Shown: piece after piece, positions 18,919 to 28,165 of the stretch
Layout of the letters: the number at the start of each line of letters is the position of its first letter
Numbering within the stretch: position 1 is the stretch's first letter
Origin: Bacillota bacterium
GTDB lineage: Bacteria > Bacillota > Clostridia > Acetivibrionales > DTU013
Assembly (NCBI GenBank): GCA_023409615.1
Contig: JAEYRF010000163.1
Location: 1 to 62,663 of the forward strand
Reading direction: 5' to 3'
DNA length: 62,663 bases
Position numbers and translations under genes: made by a program
Notes under the pieces: model-generated
Databases searched by the model: none
What the model saw: the letters and a program-made list of their open reading frames with translations, nothing else
What the model was told of the DNA's origin: nothing

Positions 18919-19030
18919 CAATAATACGCTATACAATTGACAAACTAAAGTATCTATATGAATAATTTTGTTAATTCAACCCAGTCCAAGGTACAATATT
19001 ATCTCAATATCATGAATAAGTCATTGAGTG

Positions 19031-20070
19031 TTAAGTATGATCAATTATTACCATATCTGCCTCGAATGAATCCAATACAATACAATTGCTGTATACTTTT
19101 CCTGTCAGCAAGCTTTTTGCTGTACCTGCGAAATTTATTGAACTTACCTTGTTTAGAGTATTTACATAAATAATTTTATCATCTCCTATGCGTCTGGCAA
19201 CAACACCTTCCGGAGTCTCAGGACCTTTTTCAATGTTAAGCCTGTCACACAGTACTGTCAGCAGAGCAGCTATAATTTTCCCATCTGCCGGAATCGCAAT
19301 GTACATGGCTGTACCCTTGCCGTACCGGTTAACCGATATTGCACAATTACTTTCCTGAACGCCTGTAAAGTCTCCTATACTCGTTGCAGTATTCAGTTCT
19401 AATATTTCATAATAGTCAATCTCCGGCTCAAAATCCAAGCCATTGAAATGGATACCAAGCTTCTCCCTGCGAATACTGGGATCCTTCTTGTCAATGCCTC
19501 CTTCATTTACATTGCCGACATGGGAGCAAGTCCTTTCAAACGCATTTGCTCTTATACCGAAAACATCGCTCAGCATACCAGGCATCGGAGTATCAAAAAC
19601 CTGGTTATTTAGATCAACCTTTGCAGAATATGCAGTCATTACAACCGTTCCGCCGCTTTTTACGTACTCTCTTACTGTTTCAGCAGATTTCGGGTCCATG
19701 AGGCAGTGTCCGGGTATGAAAATCAGCTTGTAGTCTTTTTTTACATGCCTGAGGTCTATGATATTGCAGTCCAGATTGGAGTAAAACAGTTGCTTGTATG
19801 TATCCATCAACTGTTTGTAATAATCGGTTTTATAGTAACTCTTATTGTTTACAGAAACTTTTAAGCTTTCAAATGAATAGGCAATACCTATTTCGGGCTC
19901 AATCTCCCTCGGCAGGGTATATTGGCTTATCTTTTGAAATTCTTCCGCTATCTGCTTGAATTCGTAATATTTTCTACCGGGAAGACCGTCATGATCCAAT
20001 AGTCCGAAGAGGTACTGTTCTTCACCTCCGAGCATACTTCTCCATGTCCACGCCACAGTAGCCTGAGAAC
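19031..20070 (-). pseudogene. GH42 beta-galactosidase, 3' part of interrupted gene
   Basis: This is the C-terminal half of a GH42 enzyme, cut off by the insertion sequence at 20071-21579. The first residues, AWTWRSMLGGEEQYLFGLLD, continue the barrel and lead into the trimerisation (class I glutamine amidotransferase-like) and C-terminal beta domains. When the insertion and one target copy are removed, the frame reads ...IYRSQAT-VAWTWRSM..., giving an uninterrupted protein of about 674 residues, the normal GH42 length. A GTG at 20056 could be used as a start but has no ribosome binding site. No active-site Glu lies in this half, so it cannot be an enzyme by itself. A terminator follows at 18.9 kb. 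Confidence 0.9.
20061..20070. repeat. Target site duplication, left copy
   Basis: GCCTGAGAAC abuts the left inverted repeat of the insertion sequence and is repeated exactly at 21580-21589. A 10-bp duplication agrees with the 8-10 bp known for ISAs1-family elements. Confidence 0.93.
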
Positions 20071-20172
20071 CACGGTGAAATCATGAAGCCATAAATTTAC
20101 AAAACAAAATATAGAAGCGACATAAAATGACCTGAAACCATTGTAAAGACTCGTGTTTATGGTCATTTTTTG

Positions 20173-20201
20173 TTGCAATTAGAAGGAAAATGTTATATAA
20201 T
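20173..20201 (+). promoter_or_regulatory. Transposase promoter inside the insertion sequence
   Basis: TTGCAA (20173-20178) and TATAAT (20196-20201) are separated by 17 bp, a near-consensus sigma-A promoter ending about 35 bases before ATG 20236. Confidence 0.7.
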
Positions 20202-20235
20202 ATATATAAAATATAACATAAAAGGTAATACGTGT

Positions 20236-21414
20236 ATGTACGAAGGAAAATTCTTTGAAAGCTTCGCAATCGTTGAGGATCGACGTGAACAAGGTAAAGT
20301 CCACCATCGGCTCATAGATATTGTCTTCATTGTTGTAACTGCTGTCATTGCAGGGTGCAACGAATGGAAAGAGATAAAATGGTGGATTGATATGGAGGCA
20401 AATCAAAAGTGGATCAAAAAGTATATTGAACTGGCAAATGGTGTACCGTCCCTGTCCACTATCGGCCGTCTTTTCAACATTATCTCACCAAAACAATTTG
20501 AAAAATGTTTTGCATGCTGGATGCAGCATGTAGTTCGTCCCGCTGATCAGGATATTGTCAGTATTGATGGTAAGACCATGCGCGGATCTGTTGATGGGGA
20601 CAAAAGAGGCGCTCACATTGTCAGTGCGATCTGCCGATCCCACAGTTTGGTTATCGGCCAGGTTAAGGTGAATGAAAAGACCAATGAAATCAAAGCTATA
20701 CCGGATCTCTTAGATATGCTTTACATCAAGGGTTGCATTGTTACCATCGACGCAATGGGGTGCCAAAAGGCAATAGCAGAAAAGATTATCGACTGTAAAG
20801 CAGACTATGTGCTCAATGTTAAAGGGAATCAGGAAAGCCTGAAAAGCGATATTATTGCATGCTTTGAAGAGGGAGTAATGGTAAAGAGAATGGAAACCCT
20901 AAAGCAGGAAAACAAAGAAATAAAGAAACCTGCCGGCGATGCCGCCCTATCCATGATCAGAACCCTCGATTTTGGACATGGAAGAATTGAAAAACGCACC
21001 TATTGGTACACCCAGGCTATCGATTGGATGCTGGATGCGAAAAAGGATTGGAAGAAGCTTGCAGGGGTTGGCATGGTGATGCGGGAAACAGAGATTGGAG
21101 AGATAAAAACCAGTGAGATAAGCTATTTTATTGGCAGCATAAGTGACATTAAGAACTTTGAGAAAGCAGTCAGAAATCACTGGCAGATCGAAAGCATGCA
21201 CTGGGTATTGGACGTCGTCTACAAGGACGATGCGAATCGCACCAGAAAAGGCACAGCACCGCAAAACATGGCTGTTTTGAAAAAGGCTGCGCTGAATGCG
21301 ATCAAAAAGGATACGCAGGTAGCAGGGAAATTATCCGTAAAAGGGCGAAGATTCAAGGCTGCGCATGACATGAATTACTTGGACTACATAGTAAGATTGA
21401 ATTTTATTGATTAA
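20236..21414 (+). CDS. ISAs1-family DDE transposase
   Basis: This 393-residue transposase is related to the H-repeat-associated proteins. The N-terminal region begins MYEGKFFESFAIVEDRREQG with the usual DxR start pattern. The catalytic triad is visible as Asp in VSIDGKTMRGS, Asp in VTIDAMGCQKAIAEKI and Glu in NHWQIESMHWVLDV. The last is followed by the family-typical DDANRTRKGTAPQNMAVLKK. The enzyme cuts and joins the inverted repeats of its own element. I chose ATG 20236 because AAAGGT lies 9-10 bases upstream and homologues begin close to this point; an in-frame ATG at 20170 would start inside the promoter. The frame is intact. Confidence 0.93.
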   Translation: MYEGKFFESFAIVEDRREQGKVHHRLIDIVFIVVTAVIAGCNEWKEIKWWIDMEANQKWIKKYIELANGVPSLSTIGRLFNIISPKQFEKCFACWMQHVVRPADQDIVSIDGKTMRGSVDGDKRGAHIVSAICRSHSLVIGQVKVNEKTNEIKAIPDLLDMLYIKGCIVTIDAMGCQKAIAEKIIDCKADYVLNVKGNQESLKSDIIACFEEGVMVKRMETLKQENKEIKKPAGDAALSMIRTLDFGHGRIEKRTYWYTQAIDWMLDAKKDWKKLAGVGMVMRETEIGEIKTSEISYFIGSISDIKNFEKAVRNHWQIESMHWVLDVVYKDDANRTRKGTAPQNMAVLKKAALNAIKKDTQVAGKLSVKGRRFKAAHDMNYLDYIVRLNFID

Positions 21415-21506
21415 CTTTGCACAAAGGCTGGGCTAACACTCGGTTTGACTAATATAGGTCGGCGGCTTGTTTCAGACGGGCAGCCAATAGGTTGATAAAA
21501 AAGAAC

Positions 21507-21525
21507 ATGTCCGAAAGGACATTTT
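21507..21525 (+). terminator. Terminator of the transposase gene
   Basis: ATGTCC-GAAA-GGACAT (21507-21522) forms a short stem with a GNRA loop followed by TTT. A second small hairpin, CTC-TTATGT-GAG, lies further right. Confidence 0.5.
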
Positions 21526-21579
21526 AAAAATCTCTTATGTGAGAGAGTAGGAAGATACTGGGTTCATGATTTCGCCGTG

Positions 21580-21589
21580 GCCTGAGAAC
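21580..21589. repeat. Target site duplication, right copy
   Basis: GCCTGAGAAC is identical to 20061-20070 and abuts the right inverted repeat. It is part of the original GH42 reading frame. Confidence 0.93.
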
Positions 21590-22574
21590 GGTATATAAGC
21601 GACAGGTATGCATACATTCGCATAGCTCTTTTTGGGCATGCGTAACCTCCGAAAGTACCCGTCTGAAATTCAAGGCACCAAATAGGCGAATCCTTTTCCG
21701 AAATTCTGTGGTCATTGAAAAAGCAAGCTCCTATAACTGCATCGACATCCTCCGGATTTGTACCCGGGTAAAAGCCCACTCCCGGTATATCTATAATATC
21801 TTCATAGTCCCTGAGGTAGTCAAAGCCTATATCTCTGCTTTCAGCCCAGTGGTTTGTTGATTCTCTTACACCCGGAGCAAATTTCTTCACAATCTGACTC
21901 AGACCGTCCAAATATTCTATTAGTTCATCCGAGTAAAAACGGTTCAAGTCAAGACACCTCTCCGGAGAAGGATTGACAATTGCAGAGGCTGGCAGAGAGA
22001 CTTCTTTGAAGTTATTAACCCTCCTTGACCACCTCTGCGATGCCCAAGCCTTATTCAAATCTCCAACATTTTCATATTTCCTTTCAAGCCATTTAACAAA
22101 CCTCTTCCGGACTTCCTCTGAGCTGGACACAAAGCCCGATCCCAGCTCATTACACAGTCCAAAAGCCAGAAGTGCGGGATGTGATCGGTATCTTTCAACA
22201 AGCGTTCTGGCATATTTATATGCATACTTCTGAAAAACCGGATTTCCGATATCCTCCATATATCTTGCATGGGGTTCCTGTGATTTACCATACAGGTCGG
22301 TTATATTTATTGAAGGATACTTCTTATGAAGCCAGATGGGAGCCGGACGAGTTGCTATATCAAGCACGACCTTAATTCCAGCTTTGTTAAAGAGGTCCAT
22401 TACGTGGTCGAACCACTCAAATCTATAAACACCATCCTCAGGCTCAAAGCTGTCCCAGCAAAGGTGTCCTAGCCGTACAATATTGAACGAGGCTTCTTGC
22501 ATCATTTTGATATCGACCTCCCACCTATCCTCGTTCCAGTCATGAGGGTGGTAGTTTGTACCGATATATAACAT
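21580..22574 (-). pseudogene. GH42 beta-galactosidase, 5' part of interrupted gene
   Basis: This part keeps the ribosome binding site (AAGGAGTG) and ATG 22574 and encodes 333 genuine residues of a GH42 (beta/alpha)8 barrel. The acid/base is E143 in FGLCNELGS and the nucleophile is E302 in IWCLEFQTG, so both catalytic residues are in this half. The insertion sequence then adds three foreign residues (AKS) and a stop at 21564. The product lacks the last barrel element and the trimerisation domain that completes GH42 active sites, and should be inactive. Before insertion the gene followed the GH2 gene by 71 bases, so both formed one beta-galactoside operon. Confidence 0.92.
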
Positions 22575-22645
22575 GTATTATCACTCCTTAATCATTTTTG
22601 ATATTTCTCATATTTTCTCACTCAATCTTAGATTTATCATTATCC

Positions 22646-25600
22646 TCAAAATCCGGTTATTTCACTCCTTACTACGTCCAGAACAGATATTTCATCAATA
22701 AACACAGGTTTCATCCTAAGACAGAAGTGAATTCTATTCTCTTCCAGCCTGTATTTGGGATCCAGTACAGGTCCACAGCTGTTTGATCCCATGCCGCTGT
22801 TTTTGTAGTCTATATGGACTATGGTTTCCTTCCGCTTTTTCAACTCGTGCGGATGCATTGCCTTCTCCAGATCCTCCGGAGTATAATGTGCGGCATTAAA
22901 GGAAAAACTATCATTTCCGATAAACAACATCCCTGCTCCCATAAGGTTTGTAACCGCAGCCCACTCCGTATTATAATGACTTCCGTTTTCCTGTGGCATC
23001 AGATAGTTTTCAAACATACCGTCCACCGTGTTTTCGAATCTTCCCATCCAGGTGCTGCACTTCTTGTCAATATAACTTTCATGAGGGCCATAACCGAAGT
23101 ATTCCACCCGCTCCATACCTTCCGGCATTGTAAGCTGAAGGCCGAATCTGGGGAGGAAAGGCAGCCCCTCTGTGAAGTTTCCATCCATCTCCATTATAAT
23201 GTCGCCGCTTCCATATATAGTCCATGTTGCAGCCGCATTTATTATTGGGAGCTTCGAATACACGCCAATGGAAAATTCGGTTCTTATGCTGATATGTTTA
23301 TCATCATGGCTGACAATTTCAGAAGAATAAGTATGGATATCCGCCTTATCGTAGCCTTCACGATACCAACTCTCCTTAATCCCTCTGTCATTATCAACGG
23401 GTGCTCTCCATATACTAAACCTGGGGTTTCGTACAAGCATCTCCATTCCATTGTATTTTATAGATGAGAATGTCCCATAGTACAGGTTATACTTATACTC
23501 AAATTCGTTAACGGAAATAATTACTTCTGTTCCTGTTTTCTTAATAAAAAGAGAAGGCATTTGTGTTATTTTCACCTCTGTCTTTTCCATTCGTCCCACA
23601 GGAAGCTCAAATTGAGCAAAGCCGAGCTTAAAGCCCTTTTCAGCCCATGCGTTTCCTGATGCATGAATGTACTCCAACATAAGTAAATATCTTCCATCCG
23701 CAATTTCCGGCATTTCATAAGGCAGCTTCAAAATTCGGGTTTTGTGAGGGTTTATATCAAGTTCCCTGACTTCTCCGGAATAAACGATTTCACCGTCCTT
23801 TTCTACCTTCCAATGTATGACAATATGTGACAGATCCATAAAATCATACAGGTTTGTAACTTTTACAGTTCCTGCAGACAAATCCTCTGCCTCCGTCCTT
23901 ATAGGCGTCAGGACATTCTTTAGCTCAAGCAGTCCCGTATGGGGGGTCCTGTCAGGATACACAAGACCATCCATGCAGAAGTTCCCATCGTTAGGTTCGT
24001 CTCCAAAGTCCCCTCCGTATGCATAATATTCAACCCCGTCGGGAGTGTGGGTTTTTACCGCATGGTCGGTCCATTCCCACACAAACCCTCCTGCCAACCG
24101 ATCATATTTGTATATCAGATCCCAGTAATCCCTGAGGTCTCCGGGTCCGTTCCCCATTGCATGGCAGTATTCACACAGGATATAGGGGCGCTTTTCGCTC
24201 TCATCATTCAACAGTTTTTCTATTTCGGCAACGGAAGGATACATACGGCTATAGACATCAAGGCAGGAGTTATCCAAGTTGTCCCTATTATTTCCCATCC
24301 CGCCTTCATAATGGATTAATCTTGTATTATCCCTGCTTTTTAGCCATTCCACCATTTTCATGTGGTTTTCTCCAAATCCGGACTCATTACCCAAGGACCA
24401 GAATACGACACAGGGGTGATTTTTGTCTCTTTCCACCATCCGTTCCAATCTGTCAATGTAAGCCTTCTCATAACGGGGATCTCTGGAGAGCATATTGATA
24501 TTACCTGCCATTTCAGCGCCATGGGTTTCCAGATCAGTTTCATCTATGACATAAAAGCCCAGTTCGTCACAAAGCTCCAGAAATCTCGGATCATTCGGAT
24601 AATGAGAAGTCCTTATCGCATTGATATTATGCCGTTTCATCAGTATCAGGTCTTTTTTCATATGAGAGTAAGGTATGGTATGACCAAGCTCGGGATGAGA
24701 GTCATGACGATTTACCCCTTTAAATTTGACTGGAATTCCATTGAGTAAGATAACGGAGTCTTTTATTTCAATCTTTCTGAAACCTACTTTTACAAGGATT
24801 ACTTCCTCTCCCTGATACAAAAACAGCGAATAAAGGTATGGAATCTCGGCAGACCAGAGCTGTGGGTTACATATATGTATTTCAATACAACCGTCTGTTG
24901 ACACGCTCAAGGTACTATCATAAAGCACACTTCCGGAATGATTTTTTAAAACAGCCCTGACAGGCAATTCAATGCTTTCCGCAAGCTGAATATCACATTT
25001 TATAGTTCCCTGGCACAAATCATCAGTTAAATCAGTTTTTACAAAGATATCACGGATGCAGGATCTATTTCTTGACAAAATATAAACATCCCTGAAGATT
25101 CCAGACATCCGCCACATGTCCTGATCCTCCATATAGCTTCCATCACACCATTTTAAAACCATTACCGCAATTTTGTTACTGCCTGGCCTGATATAGTCCG
25201 TGATTCTGAATTCCGAAGTCATATGGCTTACCTGGCTGTAGCCTGCAAAGATCCCGTTTATCCACACATAAAAACAGGAGTCCACTCCTTCAAATACAAG
25301 AGTGTGTTCCCTGTTATCAATACACTCCATATAGAAATCCCTTATATACAATCCAGACGGGTTGTTGTTAGGTACATACGGGGGATCGAATGGAAAGGGA
25401 TAATTAATGTTCGTGTACTGCGGTTTATCATATCCGTACATCTGCCAGTTTGAAGGAACAGCGATGTTGTCCCAGTCGTCCGGACTAAAACTATCCGAAT
25501 AGAATTCGTCTTCAACATCACATACTGACTCATAGTACTTAAATTTCCATGTTCCATTCAGGCTCTTGTAGTATTTTGAGTCGCCTCTCCTATTTTTGGC

Positions 25601-25702
25601 TGCTTTCAAGTCATTTTCATATGGAATAAAATAAGAATGCGGATTTTCGCAATTTACATGCAGGATCTGCGGATTCTCCCATAACTTTTCTACGAAAAAC
25701 AT
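22646..25702 (-). CDS. lacZ: GH2 beta-galactosidase, LacZ type
   Basis: This is a 1018-residue cytoplasmic retaining beta-galactosidase of full E. coli-like length. The order is sugar-binding jelly roll (about 40-210), immunoglobulin-like domain (about 212-312), and barrel (about 315-610) with acid/base E440 in WSLGNESGFG and nucleophile E511 in ILCEYCHAMGNG. A second immunoglobulin-like domain and the Bgal_small_N domain (about 735-1010) complete it. It hydrolyses terminal beta-galactose, here plausibly from lactose-like or galactosylated plant oligosaccharides. AGGAGGG precedes ATG 25702. It is the first gene of an operon whose second gene (GH42) is disrupted. An AraC regulator is transcribed divergently 129 bases away. 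The lacZ symbol rests on domain match only. Confidence 0.95.
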   Translation of the reverse strand: MFFVEKLWENPQILHVNCENPHSYFIPYENDLKAAKNRRGDSKYYKSLNGTWKFKYYESVCDVEDEFYSDSFSPDDWDNIAVPSNWQMYGYDKPQYTNINYPFPFDPPYVPNNNPSGLYIRDFYMECIDNREHTLVFEGVDSCFYVWINGIFAGYSQVSHMTSEFRITDYIRPGSNKIAVMVLKWCDGSYMEDQDMWRMSGIFRDVYILSRNRSCIRDIFVKTDLTDDLCQGTIKCDIQLAESIELPVRAVLKNHSGSVLYDSTLSVSTDGCIEIHICNPQLWSAEIPYLYSLFLYQGEEVILVKVGFRKIEIKDSVILLNGIPVKFKGVNRHDSHPELGHTIPYSHMKKDLILMKRHNINAIRTSHYPNDPRFLELCDELGFYVIDETDLETHGAEMAGNINMLSRDPRYEKAYIDRLERMVERDKNHPCVVFWSLGNESGFGENHMKMVEWLKSRDNTRLIHYEGGMGNNRDNLDNSCLDVYSRMYPSVAEIEKLLNDESEKRPYILCEYCHAMGNGPGDLRDYWDLIYKYDRLAGGFVWEWTDHAVKTHTPDGVEYYAYGGDFGDEPNDGNFCMDGLVYPDRTPHTGLLELKNVLTPIRTEAEDLSAGTVKVTNLYDFMDLSHIVIHWKVEKDGEIVYSGEVRELDINPHKTRILKLPYEMPEIADGRYLLMLEYIHASGNAWAEKGFKLGFAQFELPVGRMEKTEVKITQMPSLFIKKTGTEVIISVNEFEYKYNLYYGTFSSIKYNGMEMLVRNPRFSIWRAPVDNDRGIKESWYREGYDKADIHTYSSEIVSHDDKHISIRTEFSIGVYSKLPIINAAATWTIYGSGDIIMEMDGNFTEGLPFLPRFGLQLTMPEGMERVEYFGYGPHESYIDKKCSTWMGRFENTVDGMFENYLMPQENGSHYNTEWAAVTNLMGAGMLFIGNDSFSFNAAHYTPEDLEKAMHPHELKKRKETIVHIDYKNSGMGSNSCGPVLDPKYRLEENRIHFCLRMKPVFIDEISVLDVVRSEITGF

Positions 25703-25779
25703 ATTTATGCCCTCCTGGATTTATTCTGTGATCTATTGCCACAGCATTAATTTTATATTTACCCTCCTTTTAGATTCAA

Positions 25780-25797
25780 TGTGATATGTGATATACT
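25780..25797 (+). promoter_or_regulatory. Tandem heptamer and -10 before the AraC gene
   Basis: TGTGATA occurs twice in direct succession (25780-25786 and 25787-25793) and overlaps a TATACT (25792-25797) that could be the -10 for the regulator gene. It lies midway in the divergent spacer, so it may also act on lacZ. Confidence 0.3.
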
Positions 25798-25831
25798 TTT
25801 TATGATATTTGAGCGTTTAGGAGAAAGGGTC

Positions 25832-26668
25832 ATGCAGGTGGATATTCCGTCAGGCACGCACATGCAATATAGACTATTGGGGGACAGCAGTTCGAAAGAA
25901 CTGATCGGTATCGGATTCATGAGAAAAGATGAGGGGAAGGACTTTGAAGATGCCTGTACAAATGACTTCTCTATAATCTATGTTTTATGCGGAAGCGGGA
26001 AATATGTTGATTACAGGGGAAAAACCTGGCCAGTTACCCAGGGAAGCTTTTTTATGCGGTTTCCTAATCTCATTCATACAAATATGATTGAGCCCGGAGA
26101 GGAATGGTATGAGCTGTTTCTTGCTTTCGGGCCCCAACAGTGCAAGGCGTTTATCGATATGGGATTCTTGAACCCGGACCAGCCGGTCGGGTTCATAGGG
26201 AGTCAGCCAGTACTGGCTAACCGGGCATGGGAGTTATTAAATCGGTTGCAAAAAGCAGATCAGAGCGAAATTCCCAATATTTTTAATTCCATATCAGGCC
26301 TGCTGTTTGATATGCTGGAAATCAACAAACTTGGCGGAAAAACACGAGAGAATGTTATGCTGGTTGAAAAGGTCAGTGAATATATTTCTGGTAATCTTCA
26401 AAAAAGAATCACGATTAATGATATCTCACATCAATTCGGAGTAAGCAATTCAAAGCTTAGAAAAAATTTCAAGCAAATAAAAGGAGTGTCCATTGGTAAT
26501 TATCTAATCCGCAAACGGATTGAAGAAAGCTTCAAATATTTGTGTAACCCGGATATTTCAATTGGCGAAATAGCTGAAAAATTGGGATATAATAATATAT
26601 ACGACTTTTCAAACCAGTTCAAGAAGTTGACGGGCCATCCTCCCAGCCATTATAGAAATATCATTTGA
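25832..26668 (+). CDS. AraC-family transcriptional regulator
   Basis: This is a 278-residue regulator. Residues about 15-150 are a cupin-like ligand-binding domain (IIYVLCGSGKYVDYRGKTW then GSFFMRFPNLIHT). Residues about 180-278 hold two helix-turn-helix units ending with the family signature IGEIAEKLGYNNIYDFSNQF and KLTGHPPSHYRN. It probably binds a sugar and activates the divergent GH2/GH42 operon. ATG 25832 is chosen because AGGAGA (25819-25824) precedes it; the in-frame ATG at 25781 has none and overlaps the presumed promoter. Confidence 0.9.
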   Translation: MQVDIPSGTHMQYRLLGDSSSKELIGIGFMRKDEGKDFEDACTNDFSIIYVLCGSGKYVDYRGKTWPVTQGSFFMRFPNLIHTNMIEPGEEWYELFLAFGPQQCKAFIDMGFLNPDQPVGFIGSQPVLANRAWELLNRLQKADQSEIPNIFNSISGLLFDMLEINKLGGKTRENVMLVEKVSEYISGNLQKRITINDISHQFGVSNSKLRKNFKQIKGVSIGNYLIRKRIEESFKYLCNPDISIGEIAEKLGYNNIYDFSNQFKKLTGHPPSHYRNII

Positions 26669-26678
26669 TATAATGCTC

Positions 26679-26724
26679 AAAAAAAGTGAGCCCCATTTTG
26701 ACCTTTTTCAGGAAAATGGAGCTC
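26679..26724 (-). terminator. Minus-strand terminator ending the GH95-GH31 block
   Basis: GAGCCCCATTTT (26688-26699) pairs with AAAATGGAGCTC (26713-26724) with one mismatch. On the minus strand the stem runs into ACTTTTTTTG. It was probably the terminator of the lost solute-binding gene and now ends the fused operon. It also sits just past the convergent AraC stop. Confidence 0.8.
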
Positions 26725-26750
26725 AAATTTAATTACTGTTTTGCTTTTAC

Positions 26751-26930
26751 TTAATTGTAAAATTCAGTATACTCTTTTACAATCTGATCATATCCGGCAT
26801 TTTTAAGCTTTGCTTTGAATTCTTCCAATGTAGCATCAAATTTATCAGGAGAGCAGGTAACCAGTTTAACGAAGTATTCTTCTCTTATAATACTGATTTC
26901 AGCATTCTTCTCCGTAAATGTAGGCGCAAC
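26751..26930 (-). pseudogene. 3' remnant of a sugar-binding lipoprotein gene
   Basis: In a frame different from the adjoining gene, the minus strand encodes about 60 residues ending ...DQIVKEYTEFYN and TAA at 26753-26751. The piece contains EEYFVKLVTCSPDKFDATLEE and then EFKAKLKNAG, the usual C-terminal pattern of LplA/YtcQ-type binding proteins. It resembles none of the five intact binding proteins here closely enough to be a copy of their tails. It begins at the deletion junction 26930/26931. It shows that a binding-protein gene, and probably an importer, once stood downstream of the GH31 pair. Confidence 0.8.
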
Positions 26931-28165
26931 GAATTTTTTGTTCTTTCCACCTTATCCAGAACCTCTTTCACAAAGCAAAGCCATTCAGTATGAATACATC
27001 CTGTAAACCGCTTTTCGAATTCGTATGCTTTCAGAATGTAAAACAATGCCTGTCCACATAGATAGGAACTGTGTCCTGGTGTGGGAAGCACATCAAACCA
27101 CCACCCATTATTATTCCATTTCCCGTCGCTACATGCATCATATGGTAACCCTGAATTCGGATTCATAGAGTTATTTACAATATTACAAATACAGGATAAC
27201 GCTTGCCGGCGCATTGGATCATCACCAATACGAAGAGCAGCCATTAGCATGGGAACAGCTACAGATAATCCATTCGTCCAGCTCAGAGATAATATTTTAT
27301 TCAGTCGGATGCCACCTGTGCTTCTATCTTCAAACACCTGCCCGGCATAGCTTAAATCCTCTGGAAGCCATGCATCCTCATAAACAGCTCGTGCCAGGTC
27401 TGATACAGCGGTATGAATATCTCCGGTTCCTCTAGGCTGTTGGTGGAACTGATAATAAACTGTCTCAATCGCTTTGTTGACATCCAATTCCGATTTAGCA
27501 TCATAGTCAAACAGTTTTAAAGACAGCTCTATTGTTTCTCCCTGCTGTAGTTCAAAACAATTATCCCCCAACGGCGATCTCTCCAGGATTCTATATGCAT
27601 TAATAAACATCAGCGGTGCATTTTCATACCCAAGTGTGTATCCTATAGTTCCCTTGTCAATGGAACAAGAATAGCCGCAATATTGATAGAATTCACCCTC
27701 ATTGCCTGGCATCCATTGCTGCTTAATTCCATTATGGTATATAAAATAAGGACTTGCGGACAGACCCGTTATTCTATCTGTATTAAAAACTAAAGCTGCC
27801 GGATGCGATAAACGGTCAGATCTCATCATCCACCATGGGGATGAAGGACGTGATGGGCTTCCCTCCCTCAATCTTGGAAACTGGACCGGAACATTTTGTG
27901 GAGCTTCACCACGGTTCCTGCCGTACATAAATGCCGGCAGGAAAAAACGAGGGTTCTGTTGGCGAAATGGTAATTCAATATGAATTACGCCTGACCATAT
28001 TGAATTATTTAAATTTGATATGCTAATCTTGATTTGATAGGGGTTTTCTGAACTCCCATCTCCTCCTAGCAACTGCATTTCCCTTTGCAAGCCGTGTTCC
28101 TCTAATGGTAAATAATCTGTAGTAACGCCTGCTTTACCTCGTGCAGTCAAATTTAATTTCATCAT
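26885..28165 (-). pseudogene. Truncated paralogue of the unassigned GH31-linked protein
   Basis: The first 411 codons match the 668-residue protein at 14143-16149 almost residue for residue. At 26931 homology stops abruptly and the frame runs 15 codons into the out-of-frame binding-protein tail (reading LRLHLRRRMLKSVL) before a stop at 26885. About 257 residues, most of the predicted helical part, are missing. The product is probably non-functional, although the N-terminal domain could fold. ATG 28165 (tandem ATGs) with GGAGTG upstream is the start by comparison with the intact copy; the GTG at 28174 is not needed. It follows the second GH31 gene by 33 bases, exactly as in copy A. Confidence 0.88.

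Larger units (their letters stand above)
20071..21579 (+). mobile_element. ISAs1-family insertion sequence, 1509 bp
   Basis: The element is bounded by 20-bp terminal inverted repeats: CACGGTGAAATCATGAAGCC at the left end and, read inward, CACGGCGAAATCATGAACCC at the right (18 of 20 match). It is flanked by a perfect 10-bp duplication. It carries one intact transposase gene with its own promoter and a hairpin terminator near the right end. Intact ends, identical target copies and an open transposase frame indicate a recent insertion that may still move. It lies inside the GH42 gene in the opposite orientation. Confidence 0.95.

Noticed and set aside
20056..20058. GTG as a start for an independent GH42 C-terminal gene
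   Set aside because: The codon is an internal Val of the interrupted GH42, no ribosome binding site precedes it, and the half protein lacks catalytic residues.
22814..23467. 217-codon open frame on the plus strand
   Set aside because: It is entirely antisense to the well-supported GH2 gene, has no ribosome binding site and no recognisable domain. It reflects codon bias of the opposite strand.
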